From DRTC01 sp964521025 (GTDB taxonomy: Bacteria; Cloacimonadota; Cloacimonadia; Cloacimonadales; TCS61): a stretch of 26,545 nt of DNA. Each line of letters opens with the position of its first letter. Positions within the stretch are counted from its first letter, which is position 1. Below the pieces are notes generated by a model. It saw only the letters and a list, made by a program, of their open reading frames with translations, made no database searches and had not been told where the DNA came from. This document shows, piece by piece, positions 8,231-15,667 of this stretch. Location: assembly GCA_964521025.1 (NCBI GenBank), contig CAZFPK010000046.1, forward strand, positions 1-26,545. Direction: 5' to 3'. Made by a program: the position numbers and the translations under genes.

Positions 8231-8839
8231 ATGAAAACAATAGACACAAAAGGACTTATCTGCCCGAAGCCATTGATCATGACCAAAAAAGCCCTAAAGG
8301 AAGTAGAAGTTCACGAGCAGTTTTTGGTTTTAGTGGATAACGAAACTTCCAGGCAAAATATAGAGAGATTCCTGCGAGATAACAATGCTATGACCAGCAG
8401 TATTCAGGAAGGTAACACTTTCAAAATAACAGTCTCAAAGACAAAAGAAGGACTTGCATCTCCGAGCGCAGAAAATTATTGTGAAACACTGCCGGAAATG
8501 AAAAGTAAAAAAGGAAAACATATTATCGTTTTGAAGCAAAAGGTCGCAGAAGATGAACTCGGAGAAATGCTGACTTTTGGTTTTCTCGATACAATCAAGG
8601 AAGTCCTACCTTTACCGGAAAAAATCGTTTTTTATCATAAAGGAGTTTACCTGACTTTGGAAGATTCTCCGTTCTTGGAAAAATTACAGCAGCTGGAAAA
8701 ATCGGGAATAGAAATCCTAATTTGCGGAAATTGTGTGGATTATTACGATGTTACGGATAAAGTAAAAGTCGGAACAGTTTCCAATGCTTATGATATCTTG
8801 AAAGCTCTGACGGATGCGAGTCATTTGATCTATCCGTGA
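8231..8839 (+). CDS. yedF: Selenium metabolism protein YedF (TusA-like + DsrE-like)
   Basis: This 202-residue cytoplasmic protein joins a TusA/SirA-like domain (about 1-70) with the motif LICPKPLI (C11, P12, P14) to a DsrE/DsrF-like domain (about 95-202) with a Cys in ICGNCVDYY. The family accompanies selA and selD and is thought to handle selenium or sulfur as per/polysulfide-type carriers; its exact reaction is not settled. The reading frame stays open 144 bp upstream, but that part is a hairpin repeat. The ATG at 8231 starts directly at the TusA fold, with AGGA and GTGGAG sequences just upstream. It lies 155 bp after selA, and the gap is filled by repeats. Confidence 0.9.
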   Translation: MKTIDTKGLICPKPLIMTKKALKEVEVHEQFLVLVDNETSRQNIERFLRDNNAMTSSIQEGNTFKITVSKTKEGLASPSAENYCETLPEMKSKKGKHIIVLKQKVAEDELGEMLTFGFLDTIKEVLPLPEKIVFYHKGVYLTLEDSPFLEKLQQLEKSGIEILICGNCVDYYDVTDKVKVGTVSNAYDILKALTDASHLIYP

Positions 8840-8968
8840 TGTCTCATTCCCCTCCGGCAGCTGCGGGATTGGTAAGTTTCAATATTTAAAAATCATCCTT
8901 TGTTATTCGTTGATAAAAAAGTTGTTCGTTTTTGTTCGTAATTGTAAGCTGTTAATAAAAGGGAAATC

Positions 8969-10000
8969 ATGAAATTCGATCTTCTCTCGACCGTCACACA
9001 AGGCGGCTGAAATGCTAAGCTCTCACCCCAGCAGTTAGCTGAGGTTCTATCAAAACTGCCGAAATCGATGCATCCGAATTTGTTAGTCGGGATCAATACT
9101 TTCGATGATGCCGGAGTTTATAAAATTACGGATGAAATTGCTTTGATCCAGACAACGGATTTCTTTCCGCCGGTCTGTTCCGATCCGCATGAATTCGGTC
9201 AGATAGCGGCTGCCAATTCTCTTTCGGATGTTTATGCAATGGGTGGAAAACCGATCACAGCCTTGAATCTGATGATGTTCCCGGAAGAACAGATCCCGCT
9301 CGATGTTTACACGGAAATACTCAAAGGCGGAAATGATAAAGTTGTCGAATCCGGAGCAGTTATCATCGGCGGACACACGATCAATGATTATCCTCCCAAA
9401 TACGGACTAGCGGTTACTGGAATTGTGCATCCGGAAAAGATCATCACAAATTCAAATGCAGAAGTTGGAGATGTTTTAATTCTGACTAAACCGATTGGCA
9501 GCGGAATTATTGTGGCTGGTCAGAAACTTGATGAAGTTTCTCAAGATGACTACCGGAACGCTTTGGAAAATATGAAATTGCTTAATAAAGAAGCATCCGA
9601 AGTTATGCAGAAATATAATGTAAAAGCAGCAACGGATATAACAGGTTTCAGTTTTCTCGGTCATGCTCTGAAAATGGCGCAAGCGAGTGATGTTTCATTT
9701 TCCATCCGAAGTAAAAAAATCCCGCTTCTTTCCGGAGCTTATGAACTTGCTGATTTAGGTTGTTTTCCCGGAGCATGTTTTCGCAATCAGTCTTATGTGG
9801 AGAGAAATTGTTCTTTCCGGAATGTCGATTATAACCTGAAAATGTTGATGTTCGATGCTCAAACTTCCGGCGGGATTTTGATGTGCGTAAGGGCTGCGGA
9901 TGTTGATTCGGTTTTAAAAGAACTGAGAGAAACTTATCCGCAAACTGAAATTGTGGGGGAAGTTGAGGAATGCAATGAAAAATTCATTAGTGTATTATAA
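8969..10000 (+). CDS. selD: Selenide, water dikinase, a selenoprotein (Sec at codon 14)
   Basis: SelD makes selenophosphate from selenide and ATP, the selenium donor for SelA. The true gene starts at ATG 8969, preceded by AAGGGAAA, and reads MKFDLLSTVTQGG then TGA (9008-9010), then NAKLSPQQ, continuous with the rest of SelD. The TGA falls exactly at the catalytic Cys/Sec position of the family (GG-U/C-xAK), so it is read as selenocysteine, U14. K17 is the conserved active-site Lys. Downstream come DDAGVY, the ATP-binding GGHTIND block, AATDITGF and SGGILM. Total length is 343 residues, normal for SelD. An Asn follows the Sec, where Gly, Ala or Ser is more usual. A standard gene caller would start at 9068 and lose 33 codons including the active site. 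Confidence 0.95.
9025..9045 (+). promoter_or_regulatory. SECIS-like hairpin of selD
   Basis: Just 3' of the UGA, ACCCCAGC (9025-9032) pairs with GCTGAGGT (9038-9045) with one C.A mismatch, leaving the loop AGTTA (9033-9037). Bacterial SECIS elements are stem-loops directly after the UGA whose small apical loop contains a GU read by SelB. Here GU is at 9034-9035, 23 nt after the UGA, within the usual window of about 16-37 nt. Confidence 0.7.
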
Positions 10001-10056
10001 CAACAACTGAAACAAAATATACCGCTAAAACGGTTAAAAATATAAAGTCTTCTTTT

Positions 10057-10169
10057 CACCCTGATGAATCAGGGTGTTTATCTGAAAAAATTGAATATTG
10101 ATCAGGATAACACCACAATTTATTGTGGTGGAACAAAAAAACAGTTTAATCCTAACCATTTCAATGGTT
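10057..10169. repeat. TGAA-loop hairpin string, copy 1
   Basis: Three perfect hairpins lie between selD and the permease: CACCCTGA-TGAA-TCAGGGTG (10057-10076), CACCACAA-TTTA-TTGTGGTG (10111-10130) and AACCAT-TTCA-ATGGTT (10154-10169; loop TGAA on the other strand). A weaker ACCG/CGGT pair precedes them at 10021-10034. The second and third recur in inverted orientation at 17475-17534 with similar flanks. The strong stems may also end selD transcription. Confidence 0.75.
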
Positions 10170-10200
10170 TTATTGAGATGAGTTAATTCAAAGAAAATTT

Positions 10201-11502
10201 ATGAACTGGAAAAAAGAATGGAAAATCCTGCTGCTCATGGTCGGAGTTTTCCTCATCTCATTTTTCTTACCTGTAAATTCGGAAAGATTTCAAAATGCAA
10301 TATTTGAATCTTTCCACATGCTCAAAGAGTATGCGCAACTGCATGTCATTTTCTGCCTGATTCCTGCTTTATTCATTGCCGGAGCGATCAGCGTATTTAT
10401 CAGCCAGGCGGCAGTTATCAAGTATTTGGGAGCAAAAGCAAAGAGAATCGTTGCATATTCGGTTGCTTCGGTTTCCGGCTCGATTCTGGCAGTCTGTTCC
10501 TGCACGATTCTGCCGTTATTCAGCGGAATTTATAAAAGAGGAGCAGGACTCGGTCCGGCAACAACATTTCTCTATTCCGGTCCAGCCATTAATGTGCTGG
10601 CAATCATCTTAACAGCCAGAGTTCTCGGTTTGGAACTGGGAATCGCACGGGCAGTCGGAGCTATTGTTTTCAGCGTAATTATTGGTCTTTTAATGGCATT
10701 GATTTTCCGGAAAGAAGAACAGGAGAAAGTAAATCAGCAGTTAGTTTTACCGGAAGCAGAAGTGAATCGACCCATCCGGCAGGAGATCATCCATTTCGCG
10801 ATTATGGTTCTGATCCTGATCTTTGCGAATTGGGCAAAACCGGCTACAGATTCCGGTTTGTGGATTTGGATATATCAATCAAAATGGGTCATAACTGCAA
10901 TTTTAGGAATATTTTTTGGAATTATTCTGAACCGTTTTTTCAAAATGAAAATATGGAAAATTCTATTAATAATACTTGCTGTGATCTTCGCTCGGTTTTT
11001 GTTTAAAGGTAACACGATGATAACTTTCATCGTTGGCATTATCGGATTATCATATTTTACGAGCACTTCCGAAGGTGAACTTGCAGACTGGTTTTCATCA
11101 ACCTGGGATTTTGCCAAACAGATCTTACCTTTATTATTTCTCGGGATTTTGATCGCAGGTTCATTTCTGGGAAGACCCGGACATGAAGGTCTGATCCCGT
11201 CAAAATGGATTGAAACTCTGGTTGGAGGAAACTCGATCTGGGCGAATTTCTTTGCTTCTATCAGCGGAGCATTCATGTATTTCGCAACCCTAACTGAAGT
11301 TCCTATCTTACAAGGTTTGATCGGCAGCGGTATGGGAAAAGGTCCCGCTCTGGCTTTACTGCTTTCCGGTCCTGCTCTGTCTCTTCCCAATATGCTTGTT
11401 ATCAGAAGTGTGATGGGCACGAAAAAGACGCTGGTTTTTGTTTCGCTGGTTGTGATCATGGCAACTATCTCGGGAATAATTTTTGGAGCATTTTTTAATT
11501 AG
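10201..11502 (+). CDS. YraQ/ArsP-like (UPF0718, DUF318) permease
   Basis: This 433-residue inner-membrane protein has two hydrophobic halves, each with several helices, separated by a charged loop (about 175-195). The first half holds the family motif CSCTILPLFSGI (C99, C101) followed by GPATTFLYSGPAINVLA. The second half has the matching SGAFMYFATLTEVPILQGLI and LLLSGPALSLPN. Members of this family include ArsP, which exports trivalent organoarsenicals, and SO_0444-type metal exporters. Which substrate applies here is not known. It is followed after about 150 bp by a mini-thioredoxin and CcdA-like gene and then by an arsenite exporter, which favours arsenic or thiol-reactive metalloid export. 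The start is chosen as the first ATG before the first helix; the binding site is weak. Confidence 0.82.
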   Translation: MNWKKEWKILLLMVGVFLISFFLPVNSERFQNAIFESFHMLKEYAQLHVIFCLIPALFIAGAISVFISQAAVIKYLGAKAKRIVAYSVASVSGSILAVCSCTILPLFSGIYKRGAGLGPATTFLYSGPAINVLAIILTARVLGLELGIARAVGAIVFSVIIGLLMALIFRKEEQEKVNQQLVLPEAEVNRPIRQEIIHFAIMVLILIFANWAKPATDSGLWIWIYQSKWVITAILGIFFGIILNRFFKMKIWKILLIILAVIFARFLFKGNTMITFIVGIIGLSYFTSTSEGELADWFSSTWDFAKQILPLLFLGILIAGSFLGRPGHEGLIPSKWIETLVGGNSIWANFFASISGAFMYFATLTEVPILQGLIGSGMGKGPALALLLSGPALSLPNMLVIRSVMGTKKTLVFVSLVVIMATISGIIFGAFFN

Positions 11503-11514
11503 CAACGAATCTGA

Positions 11515-11529
11515 CTTCGCTGCGCTTCG
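11515..11529. repeat. CTTCGCTGCGCTTCG module in the permease-thioredoxin gap
   Basis: This 15-base module matches the complement of 17715-17729 at 14 of 15 positions, so it is a dispersed intergenic repeat. The rest of 11530-11656 is AT-rich and has no gene. Confidence 0.4.
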
Positions 11530-11656
11530 CCATGACACGCAAAACAAACAAAACGATCAAATCTAATTAAATAATTTATTGTTGGTTTTTGTTCGTGTTT
11601 GTTCGCTGTAAAATAATTTGTGAAATTCGTGTAATTAGTGGATAAAGAGGATAAAT

Positions 11657-11908
11657 ATGATCATCAAAATTTTAGGAACCGGCTGTGCAAAATGCAAAAA
11701 ATTGGAAGCAAATACCAGAGATGCGGTTAAGGATTTAGCAGGTGATATTTCAGTTGAAAAAGTTACATCATTAAACGACATTATGAATTACGGAGTGATG
11801 ATAACTCCGGCATTGGTTATCGATGAAGAAGTTGTTTCGACCGGTAAGTTGTTATCTCCGGAAAAAATTCTGAATATCATCCAAAATAAAAAAACAAATA
11901 ATGCTTGA
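11657..11908 (+). CDS. Small thioredoxin-like redox protein (TM0996/MTH895 type)
   Basis: This 83-residue cytosolic protein has a thioredoxin fold with the active site GTGCAKCKK (C10, C13) right after the first strand. The cis-Pro region is ITPALVIDEEVV, followed by a short C-terminal helix. These 'redox-active disulfide protein 2' proteins commonly sit beside UPF0718 permeases and arsenic genes. The start has AGAGGATAAAT upstream. Its last 8 bases overlap the next gene, so translation is probably coupled. It would be the cytosolic end of a redox relay with the neighbouring membrane protein (inference). Confidence 0.88.
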   Translation: MIIKILGTGCAKCKKLEANTRDAVKDLAGDISVEKVTSLNDIMNYGVMITPALVIDEEVVSTGKLLSPEKILNIIQNKKTNNA

Positions 11909-12596
11909 AATATTCACATTCCTTAACGATTCCTTGCAGGGAAGTTTTCTGATCGCACTTTTGGGAGCATTCCTCTGGGGAATTGCGAGTATTATATTCA
12001 GTCCCTGCCACATTTCGAGCATTCCTTTGATCATCGGGTTTATCGGTGGTCAAAAAGATGTAACTCTCAAAAAAGCGTTTTTCCTATCCCTGTTGTTTTC
12101 GGTTGGAATTCTGATCACAATCGCTTTGATAGGAATATTCACGAGTCTCGTGGGAAGAATGTTGGGTGATCTGGGAAAATTCGGTAATATCTTTTTATCG
12201 ATATTTTTTCTATTTTTCGGATTGATCCTGCTCGATGTGATAAAACTACCGGATTTCACTTTGATCGATAATTCAAGTTATACCGGGAAAGGATTTTTAT
12301 CTGCATTCATCATAGGTTTGCTTTTCGGGATCGGACTCGGTCCCTGCACTTTTGCTTTTATGGCTCCGATGCTTGGAATAGTTTTCCGGGTAAGTTCTTC
12401 CAGCTTATTTTCAGGAATTTTATTATTAACTTTTTTTGCGATCGGACATACCGGAATTATAGTTCTTGCCGGAACATTTTCCGAAGTGGTTGAAAGATAC
12501 CTGCATTGGAATGAATCTTCCAAAGCTGTTTTGATGATCAGAAGAATCTGCGGAATTTTGGTGATATTAGCCGGAGTTTATAATTTTATTAGATAG
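11901..12596 (+). CDS. CcdA/DsbD-type transmembrane electron carrier
   Basis: This 231-residue inner-membrane protein has about six hydrophobic segments. The two conserved cysteines of the CcdA family are present: C36 in SPCHISSIPLIIGFIGG and C149 in GLGPCTFAFMAPMLG. CcdA and the DsbD core pass reducing equivalents from cytosolic thioredoxin across the membrane to exported thioredoxin-like proteins. The gene overlaps the mini-thioredoxin upstream and is followed by an exported thioredoxin, so donor, carrier and acceptor are neighbours. General cytochrome c maturation is less likely here because no other ccm/ccs gene is nearby. The assignment to family is secure; the role is inferred. Confidence 0.85.
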   Translation: MLEIFTFLNDSLQGSFLIALLGAFLWGIASIIFSPCHISSIPLIIGFIGGQKDVTLKKAFFLSLLFSVGILITIALIGIFTSLVGRMLGDLGKFGNIFLSIFFLFFGLILLDVIKLPDFTLIDNSSYTGKGFLSAFIIGLLFGIGLGPCTFAFMAPMLGIVFRVSSSSLFSGILLLTFFAIGHTGIIVLAGTFSEVVERYLHWNESSKAVLMIRRICGILVILAGVYNFIR

Positions 12597-12750
12597 AAAA
12601 GACTATAAATTTCTTCCCGTTAAATCGGGACTAATTTCTAATATATTCCAAAATACAAAATGCAAATATACTGTTAGTTTTCGGAACGGAATAAGAAGAT
12701 ATAGCTGGTGTAACACAAATTATGAAAACTCATGAAAAAATTGGTTGCAC

Positions 12751-12838
12751 ATTGCGCGTTTACCCTCCTAAAGTTAGGGGTTATTGATCAGGAAGTTATC
12801 TCGATCAATAACCCACTCTTTTAGGTGTGGCACGCAAT
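12751..12838. repeat. Long imperfect inverted repeat (88 bp) before the exported thioredoxin
   Basis: A perfect 12-bp core, GGGTTATTGATC (12778-12789) with GATCAATAACCC (12802-12813), has a 12-base loop. Outward, CCTAAAG roughly matches CTTTTAGG, and the ends ATTGCG (12751-12756) and CGCAAT (12833-12838) pair. It resembles a MITE-like or cruciform-forming unit, and could be an operator or attenuator for the genes after it. A short TCCCG/CGGGA hairpin lies earlier in the same gap near 12617-12632. Confidence 0.7.
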
Positions 12839-12856
12839 ATCCGCATGGAGATAAAA

Positions 12857-13261
12857 ATGTTAAATATGAAAATTTTTATGTTTCTTTTTTTGAGTTGTAT
12901 TTCGTTTTCTTTGATTTGCCAGGACTTGGAAACGGATTCTACTTTTGCAGATTCTACAGATGTTTCGATCCCGAAAATTACATTCATCGAATTAGGTTCG
13001 GTAAAATGTATTCCCTGTAAGATGATGCAGCCCGTGATGGAATCAATTGAAAAAGAATACTCAGAAATTGTAAAAGTCATTTTTTATGATGTGTGGACAA
13101 AAGAAGAAAAAAAATACGCTCGACAATACAAAATAAAATTAATTCCGACACAGGTTTTTCTGGATGAAGAAGGAAAAGAATTTTTCAGGCACGAAGGCTT
13201 TTTCAGTCAAAAAGATATCGAAGAACTCATTCGTGATCATTTAGAAGATAAGAAGGAGTAA
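12857..13261 (+). CDS. Exported thioredoxin-fold protein
   Basis: This 134-residue protein has an N-terminal hydrophobic signal (about 4-21) and then a thioredoxin domain with the active site CIPC (C51, C54). KLIPTQVFLDEEGKE gives the cis-Pro strand and turn. It is predicted to be periplasmic, either cleaved or signal-anchored; the Cys at 21 does not fit a lipobox well. The start at 12857 is preferred because ATGGAG lies 6 bp upstream. The frame remains open to a GTG at 12827, but that codon is inside the inverted repeat. It probably receives electrons from the CcdA-like protein upstream. The stop codon is adjacent to the ribosome binding site of the next small ORF. Confidence 0.85.
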   Translation: MLNMKIFMFLFLSCISFSLICQDLETDSTFADSTDVSIPKITFIELGSVKCIPCKMMQPVMESIEKEYSEIVKVIFYDVWTKEEKKYARQYKIKLIPTQVFLDEEGKEFFRHEGFFSQKDIEELIRDHLEDKKE

Positions 13262-13264
13262 GTC

Positions 13265-13324
13265 ATGAGAATGTTAGCAGAAATTTTTATAGAATTTGTT
13301 GAATCTTTAGATAAAAGAATATAA
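13265..13324 (+). CDS. Possible 19-residue small ORF (leader peptide?)
   Basis: ATG 13265 is preceded by a near-perfect AAGGAG (13253-13258) with 6-bp spacing, stronger than the site of either neighbour. The ORF encodes MRMLAEIFIEFVESLDKRI, a short amphipathic peptide, and stops 14 bp before the arsenite exporter start. It could be a leader that couples or attenuates translation of the exporter, a real small protein, or the decayed start of a lost gene. No homologue is recognised. Confidence 0.4.
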   Translation: MRMLAEIFIEFVESLDKRI

Positions 13325-13338
13325 GATGTGGAGTCGAA

Positions 13339-14445
13339 ATGAATCAAACCGATAACACAGAATTAAAAGTTAAAAGTAGAGAGATGAATGTTTTTGAAAA
13401 ATACCTTTCTTTTTGGGTTATTCTCTGTATTGGTATCGGTATAATACTTGGTAAATTAGCACCACAAGTAGCGTTAACGCTTGATAGTTTATCCTTTTAT
13501 CAGGTTTCAATTCCTATTGCAATTTGCTTATTCTTTATGATGTATCCGATAATGGTTAAGATAGATTTTAGAGAGGTAATTAAAGCAGGAAAAACTCCCA
13601 AACCTGTTATTCTTACTTTAATAATAAATTGGCTCATAAAACCTTTCACAATGTTTTTTATAGCAACTTTTTTTCTCACACTATTTTTTAAATTGGGATT
13701 GATCCCTGGAACAGAAATTGTGAAAACCGGACAGGAAGTGGAACTTTATAAAAGTTACATTTCCGGAGCAATTCTATTGGGAATTGCACCTTGTACGGCT
13801 ATGGTGCTTGTTTGGAGCTGGCTTTCCAAAGGTAATATGGGACACACCCTGGTGATGGTAGCGATCAATTCTTTAGCGATGTTAGTGTTATATGCTCCGT
13901 TGGGTGGTTTTCTGTTGGGTGAAAATGATATGCCCATTCCCTGGCAAACCATCTTATTATCTGTGCTTATATATGTTGGATTACCTCTTATTGCCGGTTA
14001 TTTCACAAGAAAATGGATAATCACAAAAAAAGGATTGGAGTATTTTGAGAAAACATTCTTACCATATCTCGGGATTATCTCGATTATTGCTTTGTTAATT
14101 ACCTTGATCCTGCTTTTCTCTTTTAAAGGTGAAATCATTCTACAAAATCCTTTGACCATTCTTTGGATCGCAATTCCTTTACTCATTCAAACAATATTAA
14201 TTTTCACGATCGGATATATCGCAGCGAAATTTCTTAAACTTACTTATGAAAATGCTGCTCCTGCCGCGATGATCGGAGCTTCAAATCATTTTGAAGTAGC
14301 CATTGCAACTTCTACAATGCTTTTCGGTCTGTCATCTGGAGCATCACTCGCTACTGTTGTTGGAGTTTTAATTGAAGTACCGTTAATGCTATTTTTAGTT
14401 AGAATCTGTTTGAAGACTCAAAATTGGTTTCTGATAAGAAAGTGA
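13339..14445 (+). CDS. acr3: ACR3-family arsenite efflux transporter
   Basis: This 368-residue inner-membrane protein has about ten hydrophobic helices. The family hallmarks are present: LFFMMYPIMVKIDF, GIAPCTAMVLVWS with the arsenite-essential Cys (C152), and ASNHFEVAIATS with the conserved Glu late in the protein. ACR3 proteins export As(III), and sometimes Sb(III), using the proton gradient. The start has GTGGAG upstream. ATG 13384 (M16) is an alternative, since many ACR3 proteins begin close to the first helix. It is the clearest functional marker of the cluster. No arsR repressor, arsC reductase or arsM methylase is visible nearby, so regulation is unknown. Confidence 0.95.
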   Translation: MNQTDNTELKVKSREMNVFEKYLSFWVILCIGIGIILGKLAPQVALTLDSLSFYQVSIPIAICLFFMMYPIMVKIDFREVIKAGKTPKPVILTLIINWLIKPFTMFFIATFFLTLFFKLGLIPGTEIVKTGQEVELYKSYISGAILLGIAPCTAMVLVWSWLSKGNMGHTLVMVAINSLAMLVLYAPLGGFLLGENDMPIPWQTILLSVLIYVGLPLIAGYFTRKWIITKKGLEYFEKTFLPYLGIISIIALLITLILLFSFKGEIILQNPLTILWIAIPLLIQTILIFTIGYIAAKFLKLTYENAAPAAMIGASNHFEVAIATSTMLFGLSSGASLATVVGVLIEVPLMLFLVRICLKTQNWFLIRK

Positions 14446-14454
14446 AATTCAATT

Positions 14455-15072
14455 GTGAGAAATAAAAAATTCTTATCATATTTTCTTCCTTATTTTGCTG
14501 TAATTATTGGTCTTTATATTTTTGAAAATGTCTGGTTCACCATATTTTCCTATCATCTTGGAATTTTAGTTTTTCTCCTGGTTTCTGATGATAAAAAAAG
14601 ATTTCAAATACTTTTCAAAGGTTGGAACACTCCTCTCGCCTTAATATTTTTTATTATTTGTCTGGGAAACGGATTCCTGATCTACTTTCTCTGGTCATTC
14701 ATAAAACTGGAAAATCTTGATTTATCCGCGAAATTATTAAACCTTGGTCTTTATAATAATTGGTGGATATTGTTTGTTTTATATTATGCTTTGATCACAC
14801 CATTGTTAGAAGAGATTTTCTGGAGAGATTATCTGGGAAATTCAAGTAAATTTCCGGTTTGGTCGGATCTATTTTTTGCAGGATATCATATTTTAGTTTT
14901 GATGATTTTTATTAAACCTTTATATGTTTTAATAACTTTCCTGGCTTTGCTGAATGTTGGTTATTTATGGCGATATTTACGAAATAGATTGAACGGTTTA
15001 ATAATTCCGGTTATTTCTCATGCAATTGCAGACATTAGTACGATTTTAGCAGTTTATTTTCTTGCGATGTAA
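14455..15072 (+). CDS. CPBP-family (CAAX-like) intramembrane metalloprotease
   Basis: This 205-residue membrane protein has several helices and the CPBP/Abi motifs: EE-x3-R in LLEEIFWRDYL (E119, E120, R124), the FxxxH-type FFAGYHI (H145), and HAIAD (H189, D193) near the C-terminus. These residues form the glutamate/histidine metalloprotease site of Rce1-like enzymes. The substrate is unknown; bacterial members act in peptide maturation, immunity or stress. It begins 10 bp after the arsenite exporter at a GTG, the first usable codon after an in-frame stop, so it is probably cotranscribed although its ribosome binding site is weak. Confidence 0.8.
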   Translation: MRNKKFLSYFLPYFAVIIGLYIFENVWFTIFSYHLGILVFLLVSDDKKRFQILFKGWNTPLALIFFIICLGNGFLIYFLWSFIKLENLDLSAKLLNLGLYNNWWILFVLYYALITPLLEEIFWRDYLGNSSKFPVWSDLFFAGYHILVLMIFIKPLYVLITFLALLNVGYLWRYLRNRLNGLIIPVISHAIADISTILAVYFLAM

Positions 15073-15077
15073 TTGAA

Positions 15078-15108
15078 AACTTGCCAAATTTTGAAAATTT
15101 GGCAAGTT
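15078..15108. terminator. Bidirectional terminator-like palindrome
   Basis: AACTTGCCAAATTTT (15078-15092) and its exact complement (15094-15108) flank a single G. The palindrome lies between two convergent genes, so it can end transcription from both sides. It shares AACTTGCCA with the hairpin at 5485-5521. Confidence 0.7.
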
Positions 15109-15128
15109 ATTATTGATTATTTCAAATC

Positions 15129-15502
15129 TTATCTTTTAACAAAAACCAGTCGATGACCAAGCATATCAACCGCTGCTTGCGATTGTTCCAAAGGTATGTA
15201 ACCGATCAATGGTTCGTATTCGCCATGTTCAGGTTCCATCTTGATAAATACAACTTCTGTATATATTGGTTCAAAACCTTCGATTTGTAGCTTTACTGGA
15301 CCACAAACGTTGCCGGATTCCTTTTTTTGTGTTGCTGTTTCCAGTTCAACAGTGCGAATTTCTTGGATGTTTCCCAATCGCTCTCTCCAAACTGTTGGAA
15401 GAACCATTAACGATGCTCCTGTATCTACAAATGCATCACAACGAAATGATTTATCTTTATCCATTGGATCGAAATCGTTACAGATGCAATTATTCGTCCC
15501 AT
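15129..15502 (-). pseudogene. Retropepsin-like clan AA aspartic protease, frameshifted near the start
   Basis: The body encodes the retropepsin-like motif FVDTGASLMVLP and a typical ending GYIPLEQSQAAVDMLGHRLVF, matching the small bacterial clan AA aspartic proteases of about 120 residues. The best start is ATG 15502-15500, with a perfect AGGAGG 5 bp upstream, and reads MGRIIASVTIS as in relatives. The frame is then lost near 15474. Restoring one base there (S-I to S-N-P) joins it to MDKDKSF and the DTGA core. The uninterrupted remainder, 15464-15129, would be 111 residues starting at a Met with no binding site. A genuine frameshift mutation and a sequencing error are both possible. Confidence 0.7.
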
Positions 15503-15606
15503 ATTATCCTCCTAAATATGACGCTATTCATTTCTTATTTAGTTTTTTGGCAGTCAAGTGAAAAATGATCATCCTGAAATTAAACGAATATTAATGATTT
15601 TTGTTC

Positions 15607-15653
15607 GGTGTTCTTCAGTGCATTAATCTTGTGCAATAAATTGAAAGAACACC
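15607..15653. repeat. Hairpin downstream of the MscS-type gene
   Basis: GGTGTTCTT (15607-15615) pairs perfectly with AAGAACACC (15645-15653). A further CACC...GGTG pair lies beside it at 15650-15666. It could terminate the minus-strand channel gene ending at 15668, though a clear T run is lacking. Confidence 0.5.
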
Positions 15654-15667
15654 AAGATTTTCGGTGT

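Noticed and set aside
9068..10000. SelD starting at the first uninterrupted ATG (310 residues)
   Set aside because: It would lack the catalytic Sec/Cys and Lys; the frame continues through the UGA to ATG 8969 with a good binding site and SelD sequence.
10875..11459. 194-codon open frame on the minus strand inside the permease gene
   Set aside because: It is antisense to a clear membrane protein with family motifs, and its own translation has no recognisable features.
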